Positions 1 to 8,226 of a stretch of 64,000 nucleotides of DNA are shown here, piece after piece; within the stretch, counting starts at the first letter, position 1, and each line of letters starts with the position of its first letter. The translations under genes and the position numbers were made by a program. The notes below the pieces were generated by a model that saw only the letters and a list, made by a program, of their open reading frames with translations, ran no database searches and was not told the origin of the DNA. The stretch spans positions 496,001-560,000 of the forward strand of contig NZ_SMZY01000003.1 of NCBI RefSeq assembly GCF_004358755.1. The letters are read 5' to 3'. The stretch comes from Peribacillus frigoritolerans. GTDB taxonomy: Bacteria; Bacillota; Bacilli; Bacillales; Bacillaceae.

Positions 1-1
1 G

Positions 2-808
2 GTCACCATTTCCAACGATCCCGTTTCCATTCTGTTAATGGGTGTTGAAAACTACTCGAGCGGCGGATCTGGAGGACGGGCTGATACACTGATGGTTGCT
101 ACGTTCAATCCAAAGGATCAAACGATGAAATTGCTGAGTCTTCCACGTGATACTCGCGTAGAAATCCCAGGTAAAGAAACAAAGCGAAAAATCAATTCAG
201 CCTATTCAGCAGGCGGAAAAGAATTGACGATTGAAACAGTCGAAGGATTCTTGGAAATTCCGATCGATTACTATGCAACAGTCAACTTTGAGGGCTTCAA
301 AAACATCATCGATATCGTTGGCGGCATTACTGTTGATGTTCCTTTCGATTTCACTCAAAACAGTGATGATCCAAAGGCTGAGAAACTCGAGTTCACCGAA
401 GGCCCTATGAAAATGGACGGAAGATACGCATTGGCCTATGCAAGAATGAGGCTGCAGGATCCTAATAATGACATTGGACGTAACGAAAGACAGCAGCAGG
501 TTGTAAAAGAAGTGATCAATGAAATCGTATCAGCAGGCACTCTGCTAAAGGTTGACAAGCTGACAAACGAAGTTGGCAAGAACGTTGAAACCAACATGAG
601 AATGTCCGAGCTATTAGGCTTCTATAAAAAGTACAACAACTTTAACACGAATAAAATTGAAACTGTAAAGCTTGAAGGCGTGGGAGAATACATCGGCAAC
701 GCCGCTTACTGGATTCCGGATGATGAAAGCCTTGAAGAAGTAAGAGATGAACTGAGAGAGCATTTAGAGCTTCAAACATCTCAGGACGATACGTTAGAGA
801 GCAATTAA
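2..808 (+). CDS. LCP-family wall polymer ligase, 5' truncated
   Basis: LytR-CpsA-Psr family phosphotransferase, which attaches lipid-linked anionic polymers to peptidoglycan on the outer membrane face. The reading frame is open to the window edge: codons before the first Met (position 38) encode the conserved strand leading into LLMGVENY, so the real start with its membrane anchor lies upstream of the window. Visible family motifs are GGRADTLMVATFN, LLSLPRDTRVEIPG, KINSAYSAGG, VGGITVDVP, MDGRYALAYARMR and NDIGRNERQQQ, containing the Arg/Asp residues that bind the pyrophosphate. A second LCP gene lies at 41270. The gene is followed directly by a hairpin terminator. Which polymer it ligates cannot be told from sequence. 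Confidence 0.93.
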   Translation, partial: VTISNDPVSILLMGVENYSSGGSGGRADTLMVATFNPKDQTMKLLSLPRDTRVEIPGKETKRKINSAYSAGGKELTIETVEGFLEIPIDYYATVNFEGFKNIIDIVGGITVDVPFDFTQNSDDPKAEKLEFTEGPMKMDGRYALAYARMRLQDPNNDIGRNERQQQVVKEVINEIVSAGTLLKVDKLTNEVGKNVETNMRMSELLGFYKKYNNFNTNKIETVKLEGVGEYIGNAAYWIPDDESLEEVRDELREHLELQTSQDDTLESN

Positions 809-815
809 TACAGAG

Positions 816-848
816 AATCCCAAGCCTTATTGGCTTGGGATTTTATTC
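816..848 (+). terminator. Rho-independent terminator after the LCP gene
   Basis: Perfect 11-bp stem AATCCCAAGCC / GGCTTGGGATT with a 5-nt loop, followed by TTTATTCTATTT, 8 bases after the stop codon. Confidence 0.85.
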
Positions 849-921
849 TATTTACTGAAAGTTTATCAACTCGTAAAAGACTTGGTCCAACTTTCAGCCT
901 TCATTACCAGCAAAGAAAACA

Positions 922-951
922 TAAAAAAACCGCACAGCAGCTGCTATGCGG
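922..951 (-). terminator. Terminator of tagO
   Basis: On the minus strand the stem CCGCATAGCAG / CTGCTGTGCGG (one mismatch) is followed by seven T, just downstream of the tagO stop. Confidence 0.85.
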
Positions 952-957
952 AATTAA

Positions 958-2025
958 TTATCTTTTTGAGGCTTTGAGTTTTCTGAATGCGTTGATAAGC
1001 GGTTTATGGCCTTCCCCGATCAATCCGATGAGTTCAGCTGTAATCTGGATGAAAAACAGCAGAATCATCATAATCAAGAGAGCCATCCACATCGTTGCAT
1101 TTGAGAAAAGAATAGCTGACAGTCCAAAGCATGCACTGAAAAAGTAAATAAGCAGCACGGATTTTCTGTGGCTGAATCCCATGTCCACTAAACAATAGTG
1201 CAAATGCAGCTTATCAGGTGCAGCAATATTCTGTCTGTTCACCAGTCTTCGCACAATCGCAAAGAGTGTGTCGAAAATAGGTATAGCCAGTACAATGATC
1301 GGTATAATAAAACCGAATAATGTGATGTTCTTAAATAACCCCATTGTCGAAAGGATCGCGATGGAGTATCCGAGGAACAGCGCTCCGGTGTCTCCCATAA
1401 AAATCTTCGCAGGGTAGAAATTGTGAATCAGGAATCCGAGTGTGCTTCCGATCAGAATGACACATAGAGATACAACCGCAAACTGAAAATTCGTAAACGC
1501 CATGATCAGAATGCTGGTCATCGCTATAGATGAAACGCCAGCAGCAAGTCCGTCCAATCCATCGATCAGGTTGATGGCGTTTGTGACGCCGACAATCCAG
1601 AGGATGGTTACAGGATAGCTCCAGTAATCAAGGTAAATCAGTCCGAGAAACGGAAGGGTAATCTTGTTAATGAGCAATCCGGATGAGACAACGACTGCAG
1701 CTGCAGCCAGCTGCCCTGCAAGCTTATACTTTGCTGAAAGAGTAAAGCGATCATCAAGGATACCAATAAAGATAATGATGAAAGCACCGATTATTATCTC
1801 TTTCATATACATTGATTCAGGACGCAGGTAGAGGTAACCTGCCACAACGCCGATAAAGATGGCGAGACCGCCAAGCCTTGGCATTAGGCCCTGATGAATT
1901 TTTCTGCTGTTGGGCTTGTCTACCGCCCCGATTTTAATTGCAAGTTTTTTTATAAGTGGTGTAATAGATACAGCCACTATAAACGATACTATAAAAGCTA
2001 TAATATAATTAGAATAATCTAACAT
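958..2025 (-). CDS. tagO: Undecaprenyl-phosphate GlcNAc-1-phosphate transferase TagO
   Basis: Integral membrane enzyme of the MraY/WecA family. It transfers GlcNAc-1-phosphate from UDP-GlcNAc to undecaprenyl phosphate, the first step of wall teichoic acid and related polymer synthesis. The 355 residues are hydrophobic throughout (about 11 membrane segments). Family motifs are DKPNSRKIH and MPRLGGLAIF near residues 37-57, the catalytic NAINLIDGLDGLAAG block, FMGDTGALFLGY, and a LHLHY version of the His-rich loop. Length matches B. subtilis TagO (about 358). The ATG start lacks a strong Shine-Dalgarno; a GGAGGAAG 30 bases upstream sits at the predicted transcription start, so the leader is short. 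Transcribed alone, it would feed every polymer pathway in this window that uses undecaprenyl-PP-GlcNAc. Confidence 0.93.
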   Translation of the reverse strand: MLDYSNYIIAFIVSFIVAVSITPLIKKLAIKIGAVDKPNSRKIHQGLMPRLGGLAIFIGVVAGYLYLRPESMYMKEIIIGAFIIIFIGILDDRFTLSAKYKLAGQLAAAAVVVSSGLLINKITLPFLGLIYLDYWSYPVTILWIVGVTNAINLIDGLDGLAAGVSSIAMTSILIMAFTNFQFAVVSLCVILIGSTLGFLIHNFYPAKIFMGDTGALFLGYSIAILSTMGLFKNITLFGFIIPIIVLAIPIFDTLFAIVRRLVNRQNIAAPDKLHLHYCLVDMGFSHRKSVLLIYFFSACFGLSAILFSNATMWMALLIMMILLFFIQITAELIGLIGEGHKPLINAFRKLKASKR

Positions 2026-2063
2026 GCTTACACCAACTTGTGTGAGATATTTTCACTTCCTCC

Positions 2064-2091
2064 ATCATAGCAAAAATATATAAACTTGCAA
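2064..2091 (-). promoter_or_regulatory. Candidate sigma-A promoter of tagO
   Basis: Minus strand TTGCAA, 16-bp spacer, TATGAT, ending about 38 bases before the tagO ATG. Good hexamer match; inferred from sequence only. Confidence 0.5.
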
Positions 2092-2160
2092 TTATTATTT
2101 TGTTAAGATTCTGTACGGTTTATTCTAAGTATGAACTCTTTTTGAACAAAATAATAATGG

Positions 2161-3285
2161 CTATTGCTGCTTCAGCAATTTTTTATAAAACGATACTAAC
2201 TTTCTTTCTTCAGTTTCCCAATTATAGGTCGTTTCGAAACTCATTCTTCCATTTACACCAAAATCTTTTGTCATTTCAGGGTTATCAAGCAGCACATTCA
2301 GCGCATCTGCAATGGATTCAGGCTTCTCAGGATCAATTAAAAGGCCGCTGTCCGAATTCTCCACCACTCTTCGGTAATGCGGGAAATCTGAAGCCAGAAT
2401 GGCAACACCTGCTGCCATGTATTCAAATAATTTATTTGGCAGACAGACCAAATGATTGGGCTCAGGCAAATAAGGAATAATTCCTATTGAAGCCTTTGAG
2501 AGATAGGTTTCGATCTCTGAATAAGGCACACTTCCCATAAACTCCACACGGTCAGCAAAACCGTATGCTTTTACCTTTTCTTTGATTTTCCGCTCAAAGG
2601 CTTCAGACTCAAATCTTCCAACAAAAAGAAATTTCGCATCCGGGTGCTTGTCCGCTGCTAATGCAAAGGCCTCTGTTAATTGTTCAATTCCTCTGATAGG
2701 AGTGATACCCCCAAGATAAAGAACCATGTCTGGGTCTTTCAGGGCATAATGATTCAGCTTAAACATTTCAGTCAGAGGATAATTTTCAATCTTGCAGGAG
2801 TCATAGCGCTGATATCTTTCTCCTACTTCATCCGTTGTATAAATAACTCCTGATAAAATGGGAAGACATATTCTTTCAATTGCCTCGTAGATGAGACGAA
2901 CAGGTTTTTTCATCCAGCTTTTCAAGTATTTTTTGCTCATAATCGCATTCGGATAATGCTCATGGGCATCAAAAATGACAGGTTTCCCGGTGAAAATACG
3001 AAGCAGAACGCCTGCTGGGATAAGCTCTGGATCATGGAAATGATAGAGGTCTGCATTTGTTTTTCTTGCAGCTTTAAAAACCGTAAACGTATGTAAAAAG
3101 CGCTTCAATTCCTGCTTTGGCTTTTCGATTGGAATAAGCTTGATTGAATCATCCAGGATCATTTCAGGCTTCGGTGCGACAAGCGAAACATCATACCCCG
3201 CCTTAACTAGAGACTTGCATTGCTTATGATAAATACGTCCGTCATATGCGTTATGAACAGACGTGATGACACAGATTTTCTTCAT
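2161..3285 (-). CDS. GT4 family glycosyltransferase
   Basis: GT-B fold glycosyltransferase with the N-terminal ICVITSVHNAYDGR strand and C-terminal donor-binding half: LYLGGITPIRG, FLFVGRFES, then LPNKLFEYMAAGVAILAS carrying the GT4 E-x7-E-like signature. Probably a cytoplasmic retaining transferase acting on a lipid-linked intermediate; donor and acceptor cannot be assigned. An alternative ATG at 3294 lies one base from the AAAAGGA ribosome site, so the second Met (MKKICVIT, 3285) with about 9 bases spacing is the better start, giving 374 residues. It sits upstream of tagO in the same orientation, but the gap holds a separate promoter and an AT-rich inverted repeat. Confidence 0.87.
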   Translation of the reverse strand: MKKICVITSVHNAYDGRIYHKQCKSLVKAGYDVSLVAPKPEMILDDSIKLIPIEKPKQELKRFLHTFTVFKAARKTNADLYHFHDPELIPAGVLLRIFTGKPVIFDAHEHYPNAIMSKKYLKSWMKKPVRLIYEAIERICLPILSGVIYTTDEVGERYQRYDSCKIENYPLTEMFKLNHYALKDPDMVLYLGGITPIRGIEQLTEAFALAADKHPDAKFLFVGRFESEAFERKIKEKVKAYGFADRVEFMGSVPYSEIETYLSKASIGIIPYLPEPNHLVCLPNKLFEYMAAGVAILASDFPHYRRVVENSDSGLLIDPEKPESIADALNVLLDNPEMTKDFGVNGRMSFETTYNWETEERKLVSFYKKLLKQQ

Positions 3286-3338
3286 GATATCCATTCCTTT
3301 TTTGAAGTTATAGCAGAGTATTACTTTTAGCGCATTGA

Positions 3339-3460
3339 TGTCCAGCTCCAGCGCCTAGCTCCTCGGTCAGAACGGATCCGCCAAAAAAGTCAAACCCGGA
3401 CTTTTCCGTCGGATCCTTATCTGCCTTTCGGAGCTGACCAAGGCACTTCCGCTTTTCTTA
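3339..3460. repeat. Dispersed intergenic repeat, family A (copy 1)
   Basis: About 120 bp, from TCCAGCTCCAGCGCCTAGCT to CACTTCCGCTTTTCTT, with an inner dyad flanked by two GGATCC sites. Shortened, truncated or inverted copies lie at 4830, 6187 and 21167-21452. Non-coding, between divergent genes; resembles the miniature repeats scattered through Bacillaceae genomes. Confidence 0.7.
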
Positions 3461-3468
3461 ACTCAAAG

Positions 3469-3497
3469 TTGTAACTTTTCAATTTATACTTTACACT
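3469..3497 (+). promoter_or_regulatory. Possible promoter of the GT4 gene at 3540
   Basis: TTGTAA, 17-bp spacer, TACACT, 42 bases before the start codon. Hexamers are only moderate matches. Confidence 0.35.
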
Positions 3498-3539
3498 ATT
3501 ATATTGACATATCCTAATTTTTAATGGAAAGGGATCACT

Positions 3540-4772
3540 ATGAAAATCGTTTATATAACACAGCACTTTCCGCCTGAAATTGGTGCCGCACAAGGCCGTG
3601 CCTTTGATATGAGTACGAATCTTTCAAACCTGGGGCATGATCTGCATGTGCTGACGGCCTTTCCAAATCATGAATCAACTTCTAAATTGTACAGCAAAGA
3701 GAAGATGAACAAGCTATCGGTTTATCGCTCTTTTCGCATACGTGATACTAAAAAAAGCTCAATCCGGCGTTTGGCCAACTACTTGTCGTTCATGTGCTCA
3801 AGCATCGCAAGCGGCTTGCTCGTCAAAAAGCCGGACATTGTTTATGCAACCTCTCCTCAGCTTTTTCAAGGGGTTACCGGGTATGTGCTGAGCCGCATTC
3901 ATAGAACAAAGTTCGTTTTCGAAGTCCGTGATTTATGGGTCGACTTCGCTGAAATTTTAGGTCAGTTTAAAAACAAAAAATTGCTGAATCTTGCCAGAAA
4001 ACTTGAAAATTTCATTTATAAGAAAGCCGATCTGATTGTTGTCGTCACACACGGCTACAAAGATCGTCTGATAGACCTGGGTATTTCAGCAGATAAGATC
4101 ATCGTTATTCCAAATGGAGTGAATCCAAATTCCTTAAAACCTGTAATAAAAAGGAACGATGTGAAAAAGGAATACGGGATTGAAGATAAATTTCTCGTCC
4201 TATATACAGGCAACATTGGTGCAGCGCAAGGTCTTCAGACCATCATAACGGCCGCGGTGAAGCTGAAGGATGACCCTTCTGTCTGCTTTATGTTCATAGG
4301 TGAAGGCGTTGAAAAAGAAGCTTTAATGGAACAAGTAAAAGCAAATCATTTAACCAACGTGCACTTTCTGGACAGCAAAAGAAAAGAAGAATTGGCTTCC
4401 TACTATGACAGCGCCGATCTTGGCATTGTCAGCTTAAAAAAGCATCCGCTATTTGAGATCACCATTCCATCCAAAGTGTTTGATTATATGGCTGTGTCAC
4501 TTCCGGTACTGATTGGCGTTGAAGGTGAAGCAAGGGAGATCGTAGAGAAAAATCATGCCGGCTTCACGTTTGAACCTGAGAATCCGGAAGACTTTATCCG
4601 CGCACTGAAGCTCGCTCAAAGCCAGCCTGAAACACTTAAAGATATGAAGAAAAACCTGCGTTACCATCTCCTTCAATCATTTAACAGAGAAACACAGGCA
4701 GCAGAGCTTTCGGAAGCCCTGCAGGACTGCAAAGAATCTCATAGTATAAACCATATAAAAAAGACGACCTGA
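3540..4772 (+). CDS. GT4 family glycosyltransferase (WbuB-like)
   Basis: A 410-residue GT-B glycosyltransferase. The N-terminus (MKIVYITQHFPPEIGAAQGR) is typical of the WbuB-like group that adds amino sugars, often FucNAc-type or related, in surface polysaccharides. Donor-site motifs are VIPNGVNP, LVLYTGNIGAAQGLQ, and the IPSKVFDYMAVSLPVL signature near residue 315. A good GGAAAGGGAT ribosome site precedes the ATG. It is the only plus-strand gene among minus-strand neighbours, and its TGA stop lies inside the first arm of its own terminator. The sugar specificity is not determinable here. Confidence 0.88.
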   Translation: MKIVYITQHFPPEIGAAQGRAFDMSTNLSNLGHDLHVLTAFPNHESTSKLYSKEKMNKLSVYRSFRIRDTKKSSIRRLANYLSFMCSSIASGLLVKKPDIVYATSPQLFQGVTGYVLSRIHRTKFVFEVRDLWVDFAEILGQFKNKKLLNLARKLENFIYKKADLIVVVTHGYKDRLIDLGISADKIIVIPNGVNPNSLKPVIKRNDVKKEYGIEDKFLVLYTGNIGAAQGLQTIITAAVKLKDDPSVCFMFIGEGVEKEALMEQVKANHLTNVHFLDSKRKEELASYYDSADLGIVSLKKHPLFEITIPSKVFDYMAVSLPVLIGVEGEAREIVEKNHAGFTFEPENPEDFIRALKLAQSQPETLKDMKKNLRYHLLQSFNRETQAAELSEALQDCKESHSINHIKKTT

Positions 4773-4796
4773 TTTCAGAATCAGGTCGTCTTTTTT
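4756..4796 (+). terminator. Terminator of the GT4 gene
   Basis: Stem GACGACCTGATT / AATCAGGTCGTC with a TCAG loop, A-run before and TTTTTT after; the symmetric A/T runs let it work in both directions. Confidence 0.9.
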
Positions 4797-4829
4797 ATCT
4801 AAAAGAAATATTGTGTTTCGCGCTTTAAT

Positions 4830-4931
4830 TGTCCAGCTCCTCGGCCAGAACGGTTCCGGCAAAAAAGTCAAACCCGGACTTTGGATCCTTATCTGTATGT
4901 CGGAGCAAAACGGGCGTCTCCGCTTTTCTTA
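4830..4931. repeat. Dispersed intergenic repeat, family A (copy 2, shortened)
   Basis: Same element as at 3339 with internal deletions: GTCCAGCTCCTCGGCCAGAA through CTCCGCTTTTCTT. It abuts the mnaA stop codon. Confidence 0.65.
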
Positions 4932-6077
4932 TTATACCTCAAAAGGCACAGGCTTCTCATCACGCTTTTTAAAATAGTGCAGAATCGCTTCCACAATACG
5001 TCTTGAAGCTTCTCCGTCCCCGTATGGATTAGAGGCTTTCGACATCTCTTCATAGCGTTCTTTATTGTTAAGCAGCTCGTAAGCAAGCTGATAGATTGTT
5101 TCCTCATCTGTGCCTGCAAGCTTCAATGTTCCTGCTTCAATTCCTTCAGGGCGCTCAGTTGTGTCGCGGAGAACAAGAACCGGTACTCCCAGAGATGGCG
5201 CTTCTTCCTGCACGCCGCCTGAATCGGTAAGAATGATATGAGCTTTAGAAGCGAAGTTATGGAAATCATAAACGCCAAGCGGCTCGATCAAGTGAATTCT
5301 TGGATCATTTCCGAGAATTTCATCTGCGACTTCACGAACAGCCGGATTTAAATGGACAGGGTAAACAACCTGCACATCATCATGCTCTGTGATTAGACGC
5401 TTAATCGCACGGAACATGTTGCGCATTGGCTCTCCTAAGTTCTCGCGGCGGTGAGCTGTTAATAGAATCATGCGGTCTGATCCTACTTTTTCAAGCACTT
5501 CATGAGAGTAGGAATCCTTAACAGTTGTTTTTAAAGCATCAATCGCCGTGTTGCCAGTTATGTAAATGGTCTCGCCTTTTTTATTTTCCTGAAGCAGATT
5601 TGCCTCCGCTTTGTTCGTTGGGGCAAAATGAAGATCTGCGATTACGCCTGTAATTTGACGGTTCACTTCTTCAGGGAATGGAGAGTATTTGTTCCATGTT
5701 CTGAGTCCTGCTTCTACATGGCCGACAGCAATCTGATTGTAAAAGGCAGCTAAGCTTGCTACAAAAGTTGTCGTTGTATCACCATGAACAAGTACAAGAT
5801 CAGGCTTAACGTCCTTCATCACTTCATCTAAGCCTTCAAGCGCCTTTGTTGTCACACCTGTCAGCGTCTGACGGTCCTTCATAATGTTCAGATCGTGATC
5901 TGGAGTAACTTCAAACAATTCCAGAACCTGATCAAGCATTTGACGGTGCTGGGCCGTTACAGTAACGATTGAATCAATTTCATCCGGGTACTTTTCAAGT
6001 TCAAGCACAAGCGGTGCCATTTTGATGGCTTCAGGTCTTGTACCGAAAATAGTCATGACTTTTAATTTGCGATCCAT
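4932..6077 (-). CDS. mnaA: UDP-N-acetylglucosamine 2-epimerase (non-hydrolysing)
   Basis: Interconverts UDP-GlcNAc and UDP-ManNAc in the cytoplasm. UDP-ManNAc feeds the teichoic acid linkage unit and, here, the UDP-ManNAc dehydrogenase at 9937. Hallmarks in order: MTIFGTRPEAIKMAPL at the N-terminus, TAQHRQMLDQ, VHGDTTTT, GHVEAGLRT, PFPEEVNRQ, LTAHRRENLG and the LTDSGGVQEEAP UDP-binding loop. The upstream in-frame ATG at 6104 has no ribosome site, whereas AAAAGGAG lies 10 bases before MDRKLKV (6077), giving 381 residues, the usual family length. Appears monocistronic, with an extended -10 promoter upstream and a family A repeat at its 3' end. Confidence 0.95.
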   Translation of the reverse strand: MDRKLKVMTIFGTRPEAIKMAPLVLELEKYPDEIDSIVTVTAQHRQMLDQVLELFEVTPDHDLNIMKDRQTLTGVTTKALEGLDEVMKDVKPDLVLVHGDTTTTFVASLAAFYNQIAVGHVEAGLRTWNKYSPFPEEVNRQITGVIADLHFAPTNKAEANLLQENKKGETIYITGNTAIDALKTTVKDSYSHEVLEKVGSDRMILLTAHRRENLGEPMRNMFRAIKRLITEHDDVQVVYPVHLNPAVREVADEILGNDPRIHLIEPLGVYDFHNFASKAHIILTDSGGVQEEAPSLGVPVLVLRDTTERPEGIEAGTLKLAGTDEETIYQLAYELLNNKERYEEMSKASNPYGDGEASRRIVEAILHYFKKRDEKPVPFEV

Positions 6078-6122
6078 ATATACGAAACTCCTTTTATAGT
6101 TCATTTTAGGCAGCTATTGTTC

Positions 6123-6131
6123 ATTATATCA
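6123..6131 (-). promoter_or_regulatory. Extended -10 promoter element of mnaA
   Basis: Minus-strand TGATATAAT (TGn extension plus perfect TATAAT), about 46 bases before the chosen start. No convincing -35 hexamer, as is usual for extended -10 promoters. Confidence 0.45.
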
Positions 6132-6186
6132 CGTGCCTGAAAAGAGTATTTTTCTTTATTATTAGGATTTCATTACAATATTATTA

Positions 6187-6222
6187 GAAAAGCGGAATCG
6201 CCCGGTTAGCGCAGGCAGGCAA
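6187..6222. repeat. Truncated end of dispersed repeat family A
   Basis: GAAAAGCGGAATCGCCCGGTTAGC plus flanking bases match the end of the family A units at 21290; the rest of the element is missing. Confidence 0.5.
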
Positions 6223-6243
6223 GACATCAAAGTGCAAAACTTT

Positions 6244-6275
6244 AAAAAAAGATGTGGTGCCTTAAACCCCACATC
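6244..6275 (-). terminator. Terminator of the exporter/GT operon
   Basis: Minus strand GATGTGG / CCACATC stem followed by seven T, immediately after the stop codon of the gene ending at 6278. Confidence 0.75.
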
Positions 6276-6277
6276 CA

Positions 6278-7495
6278 CTACGAAAAATTCTCATACATCT
6301 GTATCAGCTTTTTGCTTTCTGCCTCCCAAGTTAAAACCTCTCGTGCACGCAGACAATTTTGCTGATAGTAAGCATATTGGTTCATAATCTCTAAAATTCC
6401 ATTTACAATGCCTTCTGGCGTTTCCTCTGCCAGCACGCCGGTTTTGTACTCATCAATAATGACAGACTTGCCGGGGTGGTTGGAAGATACGGCAGGAACG
6501 CCTGCCTGCAGATATTCAAAGATTTTATTTGGTGTTGAATAATAGTTGTTTTTAGAAACCTTCTCATACATGACAAGGCCGATGTCAGCCTTCAAGGTGT
6601 AATGAATTAAATTCTCAGACGATACCTGATCGTGAAAAAAGACCCTGTCTGACAGTCCAAGTGAGACTGTACGGCTGACTAGCTCATCCTTCAAAATACC
6701 CGAACCGATCATTACCAGTTTGTAGGTTTCAGGAAGCTTTGCCATTGCATCGATAATCAATTCCAGTCCGCGGTACGGAGAAAATCCGCCTTGATAGAGC
6801 AGAATCGTATCATTTTCATTGAATGAATAATCCCAGTCAATCGCTTTCTCCTGTTTAAGGACATCCTTGTGAAAAAGAGGGATATTTTGAATGAGCACGC
6901 ATGGTTTTTCTCCATTTTTTTCAAACAAATAATCTCTAAGATAAGGATTAACTGTTACAAGGTAATCGATTTTTTGAAAAAGCCGTTTTTCCATGGCGTA
7001 CCCTGTGATGCGGTCGAGCTGATTGCGCCCGGCCATCTCATTGAAGATTTCATGTGAATCGTAGATGAGCTTCGCAGAGAAATCCTTTGACAGCATGTGC
7101 CCCTGCCACAGCGTATTTAAATCATGACAATGAACAGCGTCAATCGAGATCTCTTTCAAATGCACTTTGACCTTTTTATAAAACTCATAGTAGGCCAGGT
7201 AGTCTTTAGGAATTTTGACAAGCGGCAACCTCGCCGTGCGGACGATCAGCTTTTTAACTGCAGATTGCCTTGTTTGCGCACTTGCCTTCCCTTTAGACAT
7301 AGTAGCTTTCATGCTTTTTACCGAAATGCCAATCCGAATCAAGTGAATGTTTTTATGTAAAAAAGGATCAGGCTCCTGGAATTCTCTGACGCAGGCTAAG
7401 TATACGGCATGTCCTGCTTCAGCTAATGCCAGGGCCTCTCTTTTTACTCTCGCATCATAAGGAATATCCTTATACAGCAGCATGAGGATATTCAT
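6278..7495 (-). CDS. GT4 family glycosyltransferase, coupled to ABC exporter
   Basis: A 405-residue GT-B glycosyltransferase: N-terminal MNILMLLYKDIPYDARVKRE, then YDSHEIFNE, LYQGGFSPYRGLELI and the TPNKIFEYLQAGVPAVSS donor motif. Its ATG overlaps the ATPase stop codon by four bases (ATGA), so translation is coupled to the ABC exporter genes upstream (permease 8227, ATPase 7492). This arrangement suggests it works on the glycan that the exporter moves. Substrate unknown. A terminator follows at once, so it is the last gene of a three-gene operon. Confidence 0.88.
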   Translation of the reverse strand: MNILMLLYKDIPYDARVKREALALAEAGHAVYLACVREFQEPDPFLHKNIHLIRIGISVKSMKATMSKGKASAQTRQSAVKKLIVRTARLPLVKIPKDYLAYYEFYKKVKVHLKEISIDAVHCHDLNTLWQGHMLSKDFSAKLIYDSHEIFNEMAGRNQLDRITGYAMEKRLFQKIDYLVTVNPYLRDYLFEKNGEKPCVLIQNIPLFHKDVLKQEKAIDWDYSFNENDTILLYQGGFSPYRGLELIIDAMAKLPETYKLVMIGSGILKDELVSRTVSLGLSDRVFFHDQVSSENLIHYTLKADIGLVMYEKVSKNNYYSTPNKIFEYLQAGVPAVSSNHPGKSVIIDEYKTGVLAEETPEGIVNGILEIMNQYAYYQQNCLRAREVLTWEAESKKLIQMYENFS

Positions 7496-8226
7496 TTTCT
7501 TGCCAGTTTCATAAACTCATCATATTCCTTGACGATCGGCCCTGTTTCGCCGACTGCTTTTTGCTCACCAAGATGAATCCATACAACACGGTCGCAGATC
7601 GCTCTTACTAGATTCGATGAGTGGGTTACAAGAATAACCGTTCTTTCTTGTTTGATTTTCTCCATAATTGCTTCACGGCATTTTTGCTGAAAAGCTGTGT
7701 CGCCTACTCCCAGAACTTCATCAATGAGAAGAATCTCAGGATCAAGTGAAATAGCCGTAGCAAATGCGAGTCTTGATTTCATTCCCGCAGAATATGTGCG
7801 CACAGGTTTATAAATAAAATCGCCAAGCTCGGAGAATTCTATAATATCATCGATTTTTTCATCAATGGTTTTCTTATTATGACCAAGCAGCAAGCCATTT
7901 AAATAGATGTTTTCGATTCCAGGCAGCTCCGGCTGAAATCCCGCTCCTAATGAAAGGAGAACCGGGTGTTCCTCGTCCATAATGCTGAATTCGCCTTTAT
8001 CAGGAGAAATCAGTCCGCTGAGCAGCTTTAAAAGCGTACTTTTACCCGAACCGTTACGGCCGATAACGCCAAGAACCTCGCCTTTTTTCACTTCGAAGTT
8101 CAGGCCTTTCAGCGCCCAGAAACGGTCATCTTTTTTATGAAGATTCAATAGTTTTTTTAATGGTTTTTCTGTATGCTCCGGATAAGATACCCAGAGATCT
8201 TTAACTTCAATTATATTTTCACTCAA
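7492..8226 (-). CDS. Polysaccharide ABC exporter ATPase (short TagH/KpsT type)
   Basis: A 244-residue nucleotide-binding subunit of an ABC-2 polysaccharide exporter. Walker A is GRNGSGKST, signature motif YSAGMKSRL, Walker B EILLIDEVLGVGD, and the switch His is in VTHSSN. The leader WVSYPEHTEKPLKKLLNLHKK is typical of the TagH/RfbB/KpsT subfamily. Unlike the TagH at 52682 it lacks the C-terminal membrane and extracellular extension. The start is TTG, next to the permease TAA, with an AAGGTGAT ribosome site inside the permease end. Second gene of the exporter operon. Confidence 0.92.
   Translation of the reverse strand: MSENIIEVKDLWVSYPEHTEKPLKKLLNLHKKDDRFWALKGLNFEVKKGEVLGVIGRNGSGKSTLLKLLSGLISPDKGEFSIMDEEHPVLLSLGAGFQPELPGIENIYLNGLLLGHNKKTIDEKIDDIIEFSELGDFIYKPVRTYSAGMKSRLAFATAISLDPEILLIDEVLGVGDTAFQQKCREAIMEKIKQERTVILVTHSSNLVRAICDRVVWIHLGEQKAVGETGPIVKEYDEFMKLARK

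Noticed and set aside
830-1147. Plus-strand open frame over the tagO terminator
   Set aside because: Mostly antisense to tagO and its terminator, no ribosome site, no family resemblance.
2026-2056. A 15-codon leader peptide (GTG start after GGAGGAA) overlapping the tagO start
   Set aside because: The ribosome site touches the GTG with almost no spacing, and the predicted transcription start falls at or after it.
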